From Bacteroidota bacterium (GTDB lineage: Bacteria; Bacteroidota; Bacteroidia; Chitinophagales; Chitinophagaceae), in assembly GCA_023409975.1 (NCBI GenBank), contig JAEYQO010000020.1:1-33001 (forward strand): a DNA stretch of 33,001 bases, given 5' to 3'. Position numbers and translations under genes: made by a program. This document shows, piece after piece, positions 9,042-15,264 of this stretch (its first letter is position 1; every line of letters begins with the position of its first letter). The notes beneath the pieces are model-generated. The model did not search any database, was not told where the DNA came from, and saw nothing but the letters and a program-made list of their open reading frames with translations.

Positions 9042-9608
9042 ATGGCTACAACAGCAGATATCAGAAACGGCATGATCATTAAACTGGAAGACGGACTTTA
9101 TTCCGTTGTCGAGTTTGGCCAGAACAAAACCGCCCGCGCAGCAGCTAAGGTCTGGGCAAAACTGAAAGGCGTGGATAATGCCCGTTCTATTGAAAAAACC
9201 TGGAACTCCGGAGATTCAATTCATCCCGTTCGCGTAGAACGCCGTCCCTACCAGTTCCTATACAAAGATGATACTGGTTTCAACCTCATGGATACGACCA
9301 CTTTCGAACAAATAACCATAGAGGAGTCGAAGATCGAACGCCCCGAACTTTATAAGGACGGTCAGGAATGCTTCATACTTGTGAATACTGAAACGGAGCT
9401 CCCCATGAGTGTCGAATTACCTCCGTCTGTAAATCTGCGTGTTACCTATTCAGAGCCTGGTTTAAAAGGGGATACCGCTACCAGAACTCTCAAACCTGCT
9501 ACCGTAGAAACTGGTGCGACAGTGATGGTTCCCTTATTCGTAGATGTAGACGAACTCATCAAGGTAGACACCAAAACCGGCGCTTACGTAGAACGCGTTA
9601 AAGAATAA
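9042..9608 (+). CDS. efp: Elongation factor P with an arginine-type tip loop
   Basis: EF-P of 188 residues from the ATG at 9042, exactly the usual length. It binds between the ribosomal P and E sites and rescues stalling at polyproline stretches. Domain I begins MATTADIRNGMIIKLEDG. The conserved VERRPYQFLYKDD, the domain II/III joint and the C-terminal signature (YSEPGLKGDTATRTLKPATV, then VDTKTGAYVERVKE) are normal. The loop at 28-36 is not: where Bacteroidota EF-P normally carries KPGKG with a lysine at the tip, this protein reads NKTARAAAK, with Arg32 at the tip. Arg32 is the residue number rhamnosylated by EarP in Pseudomonas aeruginosa, whose loop is NKSGRNAA. No EarP-like gene is present in this window. 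A frame extension to 8961 exists but contains the promoter. The efp-accB-accC order suggests an operon. Confidence 0.95.
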   Translation: MATTADIRNGMIIKLEDGLYSVVEFGQNKTARAAAKVWAKLKGVDNARSIEKTWNSGDSIHPVRVERRPYQFLYKDDTGFNLMDTTTFEQITIEESKIERPELYKDGQECFILVNTETELPMSVELPPSVNLRVTYSEPGLKGDTATRTLKPATVETGATVMVPLFVDVDELIKVDTKTGAYVERVKE

Positions 9609-9622
9609 GTATAGCATATTAA

Positions 9623-9642
9623 ACCCATCTTCCGGGATGGGT
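9623..9642 (+). other. Stem-loop between efp and accB
   Basis: ACCCATC (9623-9629) pairs perfectly with GATGGGT (9636-9642) around TTCCGG. It is followed by AATCTCTT rather than a U-tract, so it is at best a weak terminator or an mRNA 3' stabilising or processing hairpin between two co-directional genes 66 bases apart. Confidence 0.45.
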
Positions 9643-9674
9643 AATCTCTTAAACGAATCAGCAAACCAAACAAT

Positions 9675-10181
9675 ATGGAGTTTAAACAGATCCAGGAACT
9701 GATCAAGGCGATCAATAAGTCAAATATCTCTGAGCTATCCGTAGAACAGGGCGATTTCAAGATCACCATCAAACAATCACAGGATCAGGCGGCATCAGGT
9801 ATGTCCATGCAACCCGCCATGATGCATGCGCCCATGCCTCAATACCATGCACCAGCACCTCCTGCACAGGCGGCACCTCAGCCGGCGGTACAACCCGCTG
9901 CTCCAGCCGCTCCGGCCGCAGCCGCTGAAACAGCAGGAAATACCATTACCATCAAATCTCCCATGATCGGCACCTTCTACAGGAGCCCATCTCCTGATAA
10001 ACCCGCATACGTAAATGTGGGTGACGAAGTAAAACCAGGACAGGTTATCTGCATCATCGAAGCGATGAAGTTGTTCAATGAAATCGAATGTGAGGTTGCA
10101 GGACGCATCGTAAAGGTGCTGGCCGATGACGCTTCACCGGTCGAATACGACCAACCACTCTTCCTTGTAGAACCAGCTTAA
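9675..10181 (+). CDS. accB: Biotin carboxyl carrier protein of acetyl-CoA carboxylase
   Basis: A 168-residue BCCP. The biotinyl domain at about 90-168 carries the EAMKLFNEIE motif; Lys132 is the biotin attachment site. It is preceded by an N-terminal helical stretch (1-35, MEFKQIQELIKAINKSNISE) and a flexible Ala/Pro/Gln/Met linker at about 41-88. It carries carboxybiotin from biotin carboxylase (AccC) to the carboxyltransferase in the first committed step of fatty acid synthesis. The partner accC starts 61 bases downstream, but a terminator-like hairpin sits in between. efp lies just upstream, as in many Bacteroidota. The ATG start is clear from the family N-terminus. Confidence 0.97.
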   Translation: MEFKQIQELIKAINKSNISELSVEQGDFKITIKQSQDQAASGMSMQPAMMHAPMPQYHAPAPPAQAAPQPAVQPAAPAAPAAAAETAGNTITIKSPMIGTFYRSPSPDKPAYVNVGDEVKPGQVICIIEAMKLFNEIECEVAGRIVKVLADDASPVEYDQPLFLVEPA

Positions 10182-10190
10182 AATACCTGT

Positions 10191-10225
10191 AAAGGCAGGC
10201 CTCAACACCCTGCCTTTTTATTTTT
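10191..10225 (+). terminator. Terminator or attenuator between accB and accC
   Basis: AAAGGCAGG (10191-10199) and CCTGCCTTT (10209-10217) form a perfect 9-bp stem with a 9-base loop, followed by TTATTTTT. It lies wholly in the gap between the accB stop and the accC GTG, so partial termination would make more BCCP than biotin carboxylase mRNA. No new -7 box is seen between it and accC. Confidence 0.8.
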
Positions 10226-10242
10226 CATCCTAAATCAACAAG

Positions 10243-11580
10243 GTGTTCAAGAAAATCTTAATAGCTAACCGCGGTGAGATTGCTCTGCGGGTCATCCGCA
10301 CCTGCCGTGAAATGGGTATCAAAACAGTAGCTGTCTATTCTACCGCAGATAAAGACAGCCTGCATGTCCGTTTTGCCGATGAAGCCGTTTGCATTGGTAA
10401 AGCTCAAAGCTCAGATTCCTACCTCAATATTCCACACATTATGGCCGCTGCAGAGATTACTAATGCAGACGCCATACATCCCGGATATGGGTTTCTGGCA
10501 GAAAACGCAGGTTTTTCAGAAATCTGCGCCAAATACAATATCAAATTTATTGGTCCGACACCGGAAATGATCACTCGTATGGGTGATAAAATGACCGCCA
10601 AGGAAACGATGATCGCAGCAGGTGTTCCCTGCATTCCCGGTTCTGAAGGTCTTCTTCAAAGCGTAGAAGAAGCTAAATCCCTCGCCAGAGACATCGGATA
10701 TCCCGTTATCCTCAAGGCTACCGCTGGCGGTGGCGGTAAGGGAATGAGGGTGGTTTTCGAAGAGTCTGAACTGGAAAGGGCCTTCAATACCGCCCGGCAG
10801 GAAGCCGGTGCTGCATTTAAAAATGATGGTATCTATATGGAGAAGTTCGTCGAAGAACCGCGCCATATCGAGATTCAGATCGCAGGTGATCAGTTTGGAA
10901 CTGTCTGCCACCTGAGCGAACGTGACTGCTCCATTCAACGCCGTCACCAGAAGCTGGTAGAAGAATCTCCTTCTCCTTTCATGACGCCTGAATTGCGCCA
11001 GCGTATGGGTGAGGCCGCCATCAAAGCTGCCTCTGCCATCAACTACGAAAGTGTGGGTACGGTAGAATTCCTGGTTGACAAACACCGGAACTTCTATTTC
11101 ATGGAAATGAATACCCGTATCCAGGTCGAGCACGGTGTAACAGAAGAAGTGATCAACTACGATCTGATCAAGGAACAGATCAAAATCGCTGCGGGTGTTC
11201 CCATCAGCGGAAGAAACTATGAACCGGTCATGCATGCGATCGAGTGCCGGATCAATGCAGAAGATCCCTACAATGACTTCCGTCCAAGTCCGGGTCTGAT
11301 CACGGTGTTACACACACCAGGCGGACATGGCGTAAGGGTGGATTCCCACATCTACGCCGGTTATACAATCCCTCCGTATTACGACTCTATGATCGCTAAG
11401 ATCATCGCAGTCGCTCAAACCCGCGAAGAGGCGATCAACACCATGGAACGTGCATTGAGTGAATACGTGATCGAGGGTATCAAAACCACAATTCCGTTCC
11501 ACCAGCAACTAATGAAGAATGAAGATTTCCGTAAAGGGAACTTTACCACTAAGTTTATTGAGACTTTCAAGCTCGTCTGA
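10243..11580 (+). CDS. accC: Biotin carboxylase subunit of acetyl-CoA carboxylase
   Basis: A 445-residue ATP-grasp enzyme that carboxylates biotin on AccB with bicarbonate and ATP. FKKILIANRGEIALRVIR starts the N-terminal domain. The glycine-rich loop GGGGKGMRV is at 162-170, ERDCSIQRRHQKLVEESPS lies at about 226-244, and the catalytic MEMNTRIQVEH is at 287-297 with Arg292. After it this protein has Gly298 where most biotin carboxylases have Pro (EHPVTE). The start is a GTG; the conserved N-terminus begins immediately, and no upstream in-frame ATG is available. The gene ends the rightward unit with a strong terminator. Full-length pyruvate carboxylase is ruled out by size and the adjacent accB. 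Confidence 0.97.
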   Translation: MFKKILIANRGEIALRVIRTCREMGIKTVAVYSTADKDSLHVRFADEAVCIGKAQSSDSYLNIPHIMAAAEITNADAIHPGYGFLAENAGFSEICAKYNIKFIGPTPEMITRMGDKMTAKETMIAAGVPCIPGSEGLLQSVEEAKSLARDIGYPVILKATAGGGGKGMRVVFEESELERAFNTARQEAGAAFKNDGIYMEKFVEEPRHIEIQIAGDQFGTVCHLSERDCSIQRRHQKLVEESPSPFMTPELRQRMGEAAIKAASAINYESVGTVEFLVDKHRNFYFMEMNTRIQVEHGVTEEVINYDLIKEQIKIAAGVPISGRNYEPVMHAIECRINAEDPYNDFRPSPGLITVLHTPGGHGVRVDSHIYAGYTIPPYYDSMIAKIIAVAQTREEAINTMERALSEYVIEGIKTTIPFHQQLMKNEDFRKGNFTTKFIETFKLV

Positions 11581-11599
11581 TGAGCATTCAATATTCCGG

Positions 11600-11631
11600 G
11601 AACGCAGGCTCAGGTCTGCGTTCTTTTTTTT
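11600..11631 (+). terminator. Rho-independent terminator after accC
   Basis: GAACGCAG (11600-11607) and CTGCGTTC (11616-11623) form an 8-bp perfect stem with an 8-base loop, followed by eight T. It ends 8 bases before the end of the convergent SRAP gene. Confidence 0.93.
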
Positions 11632-11638
11632 GCCCTGA

Positions 11639-12370
11639 TTAAAATAAGAAACGGTCTGCTGCAACACCAGGAACGGTTACAGCTTCCTGAATATAGGCCT
11701 GATTTGTATCAATTCCTCTCCTCGACAAATCCTTAGATACCTGATGGGCCCGCAGATACTCATCAGGAGCAGGCACCAATAATTCCACTGGCATCTTTTC
11801 CGGATTCAACCATTCCGACCAGCTCTCCTCGGGTAAAACAAGCGGCATTCGCTTTTTGGTGTTATGGATCTGCTCCATCAAAGCATTGGCCGGTGTGGTC
11901 ACTACAGAATATGTAGAAAAGACCTCCCCTGTCTCCCTGTCCGTCCAATGATTGTAAATACCTCCCATAGCAAAGGGTCGCCCGTTTTCCCGGTGAATAA
12001 ACCAGGGTGTCTTGGTCTTTCCTTTCGCATCCATCCACTGCCATTCAAAAAATCCGCTTACAAATACCAGGCAGCGCTGCTTCTGAAAGTATGGCTTAAA
12101 TGTACTCCCAGCCTTCTCACAGGTGGCGTTGAGCATTCTTCCTGCCCAGGATTTAGCATCTGTCCTGTGTTTGGCAAAAACAGGCACCATCCCCCACATA
12201 AAGGTTTGCACCCGGTGTGGCTCCCCGAGCGTCATCACTGGCATCTGCGGGTGATTGAACCCATTGGCATGCCAATAGAAATCATAGTCGTCGATGATCA
12301 CGTCCATTTCCAGCGACTGCAAATAGTCCGCTAAATCGGCTTTCTGCGGCGAGGCTTTGTGGTAACACAT
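11639..12370 (-). CDS. SOS response-associated peptidase / abasic-site protein (YedK/HMCES family)
   Basis: A 243-residue SRAP-domain protein. Family members shield abasic sites in single-stranded DNA by forming a thiazolidine crosslink through the N-terminal cysteine. Here Cys2 follows the initiator Met (MCYH, where MCGR is the usual text), Asn81 lies in NATCE, the catalytic Glu109 in SGFFEW, and His169 in HNTKKRMPLVL. All key residues are present, so it should be active. The MCYH opening is a divergent, Bacteroidota-style N-terminus with an insertion of about 20 residues before the conserved core. It is a single gene, divergent from the methyltransferase and convergent with accC. A TAAATTCG sequence at 12381-12388 on this strand is close to a -7 box. 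I see no LexA-type operator. Confidence 0.93.
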   Translation of the reverse strand: MCYHKASPQKADLADYLQSLEMDVIIDDYDFYWHANGFNHPQMPVMTLGEPHRVQTFMWGMVPVFAKHRTDAKSWAGRMLNATCEKAGSTFKPYFQKQRCLVFVSGFFEWQWMDAKGKTKTPWFIHRENGRPFAMGGIYNHWTDRETGEVFSTYSVVTTPANALMEQIHNTKKRMPLVLPEESWSEWLNPEKMPVELLVPAPDEYLRAHQVSKDLSRRGIDTNQAYIQEAVTVPGVAADRFLF

Positions 12371-12486
12371 AAAGAATACACGAATTTACAGACTTGACTG
12401 ATTTTCCACTCATAATAAAGCGTGAAACCTGCCGCTGTTCTAAGACCAGAAAAGTATAAATTGTGCTAGAAAACATACAATATTTC

Positions 12487-13155
12487 ATGGAAGATACAAT
12501 GATAGAAGAGCTGGCAAAACAACTCCGCAGACCGGATGGCGACTTCGGGCGCCAGGTGGGTGAAAGGATGAATGAGGGCAACCGTTTTATGAATGAACAG
12601 GCCATCGTGGCACTCGGCCTGCAGGATGGCATGTCCGTTCTCGAAATCGGCATGGGTAATGGCTGGTTCATCCGGCAGATTCTTGCCGGCGCCCGCAATA
12701 TCAGGTACACTGGGTGTGACTATTCAGATACAATGATCTCAGAAGCGGAAATCCGCAATCAGGACTTTGTCAGGCAGGGGGTAGTCACACTTCACAAGGC
12801 AGAAGCAAAACAGCTTCCCTTTGGCAGTAATAGCTTCGACAGGATCCTGACTGTTAACACGCTTTACTTCTGGGAGCAGCCCATTCACGAGCTGACAGAA
12901 TTAAAGCGCGTTCTAAAGCCAGAGGGCCGTCTGATCATTGCTATCAGGCCGGAAAACTGCATGAAACACCTTCCAGTTACCGCTTTCGGATTCAGGCTTT
13001 ATTCTACAGAAACCCTTCTGGCGCTCTTAAGGGAAGCCGGGTTTGATATTGTCGAAAGCACAGAACATCTGGAGCAATCACAGCAGTTTGGCGATAGCGA
13101 GATATCGATGGCCAGTGCTGTGATCATTGCCCAGCCTCACAGGGAAGCTAACTGA
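12487..13155 (+). CDS. Class I SAM-dependent methyltransferase
   Basis: A 222-residue soluble methyltransferase, taken from the ATG at 12487; a GTG at 12463 would add 8 residues. Motif I is LEIGMGNG at 52-59, the acidic GCDYSDTMI lies after strand 2, and the PFGSNSFDRILTVNTLYFW segment and LKRVLKPEGRLIIAI follow the usual UbiE/COQ5-like Methyltransf_11 order. The substrate cannot be told; small molecules or lipids are usual for this build. The gene is divergent from the SRAP gene, and its stop overlaps the tail of the Mrp gene on the other strand by 8 bp. TATAAATTGTG just upstream is a poor match to a -7 box. Confidence 0.85.
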   Translation: MEDTMIEELAKQLRRPDGDFGRQVGERMNEGNRFMNEQAIVALGLQDGMSVLEIGMGNGWFIRQILAGARNIRYTGCDYSDTMISEAEIRNQDFVRQGVVTLHKAEAKQLPFGSNSFDRILTVNTLYFWEQPIHELTELKRVLKPEGRLIIAIRPENCMKHLPVTAFGFRLYSTETLLALLREAGFDIVESTEHLEQSQQFGDSEISMASAVIIAQPHREAN

Positions 13156-14242
13156 TGCCTACCACCTTAGTAGGTTCCAGATTGGCATTTCTGATAGAAA
13201 TGGCCCTTGCAACACCACCAGCCAGTTCCATAAATGCGTTTTTGGAAACAGGTTCATCGTCCACCGCGGCAGGTATTCCCTTATCTCCCCCCTCCCGGAT
13301 GCTCTGAACAATAGGAACTTCTCCCAGGAAAGGCAGTTCAAATTGTTCAGCCATCTGGCGGGCACCACCTTTGCCGAAAATATAGTACTTGTTTTCCGGC
13401 AACTCCGCAGGAGTGAAGTAAGACATGTTCTCGACTATGCCCAGAATAGGTACATTGATCTGGGGTTGTTTCAACATCATAATTGCCTTCCTGGCATCCG
13501 CAGCCGCCACTGGTTGTGGTGTGGACACAATCACTGCGCCCGTCACCGGTACTGTCTGCACCAGTGTAAGGTGGAGATCACCCGTACCCGGCGGCATGTC
13601 GATTACCAGATAATCAAGCTCTTCCCAGTGAACGTCAGAGATGAATTGTTTGAATGCAGAACTGGCCTGAGGTCCTCTCCAGATGACCGCCTGTTTCTCA
13701 TCGATCAGCAGCCCGATTGACATGGCTTTGATTCCGAACCGCTCGATGGGAACGATCTTTCCTTTTCCTTCAACCTCTGTCATCAAAGGTCGCTGATCAC
13801 GGATGCCCAGCATTATGGGCACAGACGGACCATAAATATCCGCATCCAGCAGGCCCACTTTAGCACCCTCTGCAGCCAGTCCAAGCGCGAGGTTTACCGC
13901 CACCGTGCTCTTCCCTACACCCCCTTTACCCGACATCACAGCTATGATATTCTTGACGCCAGGAAGGAGGTCTTTATTGTCTTTTCTATTGGTCGTAGTT
14001 CTGGAGGTCAGATGAACCTTTACTTCGGCCTCCTTATCAACCAGCATATGAATAGCATTGATGCAGGCCTTCTCAATCATCTCCTTCAAAGGACAGGCAG
14101 GAGTGGTCAGAATTACGGAAAACGAAACCTGCTTCCCTTCAATGGCTATATCCTGAATCATGTTCAGTGTCACGAGGTCCTTACCGAGATCCGGCTCCTG
14201 TACATTGCTCAGTGCACTCAACACCGCTTCTTTAGTGATCAT
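13148..14242 (-). CDS. Mrp/NBP35-type Fe-S cluster carrier ATPase
   Basis: A 364-residue protein with two parts. An N-terminal MIP18/DUF59 domain (1-80) includes TPACPLKE, and an Mrp-type P-loop domain has SGKGGVGKS at 104-112, LDADIYGPSVP and MPPGTGD. Mrp/ApbC proteins dimerise and carry a [4Fe-4S] cluster to target enzymes. The CxxC pair that ligates the bridging cluster in the classical proteins, after ENMSYF, is absent: this protein reads ENMSYFTPAELPENKYYIFG with no cysteine. I recall the same text from other Bacteroidota Mrp proteins. The start ATG follows a good -7 box by 31 bases. It overlaps the convergent methyltransferase gene by 8 bp at its 3' end. Confidence 0.93.
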   Translation of the reverse strand: MITKEAVLSALSNVQEPDLGKDLVTLNMIQDIAIEGKQVSFSVILTTPACPLKEMIEKACINAIHMLVDKEAEVKVHLTSRTTTNRKDNKDLLPGVKNIIAVMSGKGGVGKSTVAVNLALGLAAEGAKVGLLDADIYGPSVPIMLGIRDQRPLMTEVEGKGKIVPIERFGIKAMSIGLLIDEKQAVIWRGPQASSAFKQFISDVHWEELDYLVIDMPPGTGDLHLTLVQTVPVTGAVIVSTPQPVAAADARKAIMMLKQPQINVPILGIVENMSYFTPAELPENKYYIFGKGGARQMAEQFELPFLGEVPIVQSIREGGDKGIPAAVDDEPVSKNAFMELAGGVARAISIRNANLEPTKVVGIS

Positions 14243-14273
14243 ATTTCTTTGTTAAAACGCCTGAATAATCTGG

Positions 14274-14281
14274 CAAAATTA
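14274..14281 (-). promoter_or_regulatory. Bacteroidota -7 box TAATTTTG before the mrp gene
   Basis: Exact TAnnTTTG match on the minus strand, 31 bases upstream of the ATG of the Mrp-type gene. No -33 TTG is evident. Confidence 0.55.
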
Positions 14282-14378
14282 AGGGTATAGGCTCTTTCTT
14301 TGTGTCCTGGTTTTCATAGAGTAAGGAATATGATTTGATCGGCATCCCGTTATCGGGAATATGAAGTCCGGAATCCGT

Positions 14379-14386
14379 TAAATTTG
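14379..14386 (+). promoter_or_regulatory. Bacteroidota -7 box TAAATTTG, 6 bases before the start codon
   Basis: Exact TAnnTTTG match whose last G lies only 6 bases before the ATG of the carboxypeptidase-regulatory-like gene. The predicted transcript would have a leader of nearly zero length. The TTG inside the box (14384-14386) is in frame but cannot be the start if this box is used. Confidence 0.55.
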
Positions 14387-14392
14387 AGGTGT

Positions 14393-15040
14393 ATGAAGTT
14401 CAGGATTGGCTTTCTTGTTTTAATGTTCTGGCTCGCACTGGCTCCCGAAAAAGCTGGCGCACAGGTTGCGATAGAAAACGTTGTTCAGATCAATGGTGTG
14501 GTCATGACCGCCGACAGCCTTAGAGCCGTACCCGGAGCCATCGTGATCGTTAAGGGAAAGAACCGTGGCGTTGAGGCCAGTCCGCTGGGTGTCTTTTCGA
14601 TAGTTGTCTACAAAGGCGATACACTACAATTTACAGCACTCGGTTTCAGGGGAAAGGAATATGTTGTGCCGACAAACGTTGAGGGACAGTACCTGAGCAT
14701 GATCCAATTGATGGTACAGGATACATTTTACCTCCCGGAAACTATTGTACGGGCCACGCCCACCCGCAAAGAGTTTGATTATGCTTTCAAGCACTGGAAA
14801 ATTCCAGATGATAAATACGAAATTGCCCGGAAGAATACCGATGCGTTAACGCTACGGGCCCTCGCCTATATGCTTCCCCGCGATGGCCGGGAGAGTCAGG
14901 CCTCCTACCAAAGCATGCAGGCACAGCAAGCCTACTATTATGGACAGCAACGTCCGATGAATGTTTTCAGTCCTCTTGCCTGGGCAGAGTTCTTCGAAGC
15001 CTGGAAGCGGGGTGACTTTAGAAGAAAATACAATAACTAG
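14393..15040 (+). CDS. Exported carboxypeptidase regulatory-like domain protein
   Basis: A 215-residue protein from the ATG at 14393. The signal peptide is MKFRIGFLVLMFWLALAPEKAGA, cleaved before Q. Residues of about 30-110 form a CarboxypepD_reg-like beta-sandwich (INGVVMTADSLRAVPGAIVIV, then GVEASPLGVFSIVVYKGDTLQFTALGF), a domain used in Bacteroidota envelope proteins for binding. The remaining 100 residues are polar, rich in Gln, Tyr and Arg (SYQSMQAQQAYYYGQQ), and unlike any family I know. No sorting or anchoring signal is seen, so it should be periplasmic. It is not a TonB receptor because it has no plug or barrel. A TTG three codons upstream exists but lies in the promoter box. A tandem repeat follows directly. 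Confidence 0.82.
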   Translation: MKFRIGFLVLMFWLALAPEKAGAQVAIENVVQINGVVMTADSLRAVPGAIVIVKGKNRGVEASPLGVFSIVVYKGDTLQFTALGFRGKEYVVPTNVEGQYLSMIQLMVQDTFYLPETIVRATPTRKEFDYAFKHWKIPDDKYEIARKNTDALTLRALAYMLPRDGRESQASYQSMQAQQAYYYGQQRPMNVFSPLAWAEFFEAWKRGDFRRKYNN

Positions 15041-15047
15041 TCCCGGT

Positions 15048-15102
15048 ACTCCCTATAACCTCCCTGGGCACTCCCTATACATTCCCTATCTACTCCCTAT
15101 TT
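15048..15102 (+). repeat. Five-unit 11-bp tandem repeat (ACTCCCTATNN)
   Basis: Units begin at 15048, 15059, 15070, 15081 and 15092 and are exactly 11 bases apart: ACTCCCTATAA, CCTCCCTGGGC, ACTCCCTATAC, ATTCCCTATCT and ACTCCCTATTT. The second is the most degenerate. The array starts 7 bases after the preceding stop codon and lies between two convergent genes. The spacing is about one helical turn, so the units would face the same side of the DNA. It is non-coding; no function is known to me. Confidence 0.8.
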
Positions 15103-15181
15103 TCTTTATGAATCGTTTAAGAACCGTTTATCAACCAACCTCTACCCCTATGAGGGAATGGTAGGCCAGTGTCCGAAGAAG

Positions 15182-15193
15182 TTGTCCGGACAA
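15182..15193. other. Perfect 12-bp palindrome TTGTCCGGACAA
   Basis: A self-complementary 12-mer in the convergent gap between the carboxypeptidase-regulatory-like gene and ilvE, 80 bases after the tandem repeat. It could be a protein-binding site. It is too short and lacks a loop for termination. Confidence 0.35.
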
Positions 15194-15205
15194 AAATGGT
15201 GTGCA

Positions 15206-15239
15206 AGCAAAGAAAAAGCGGGACTAATGCCCCGCCTTT
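15206..15239 (-). terminator. Rho-independent terminator after ilvE
   Basis: Read leftward, AAAGGCGGGG pairs with TCCCGCTTTT (two G-U pairs, 6-base loop), followed by TTTTTCTTTG. It is 26 bases after the ilvE stop codon. Confidence 0.85.
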
Positions 15240-15264
15240 AAACATCTCTTAATTAAATATCAGA

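Noticed and set aside
10516..11235. 239-residue leftward open frame opposite accC
   Set aside because: Lies wholly antisense to a strongly conserved biotin carboxylase; long antisense frames arise from codon bias, and the translation has no known features.
13127..13720. 197-residue rightward open frame opposite the mrp gene
   Set aside because: Shadow of the Mrp coding sequence with no family resemblance or start signal.
15182..15193. TTGTCCGGACAA as a rho-independent terminator
   Set aside because: It has no loop and the following A-rich text does not give a U-tract; listed only as a palindrome.
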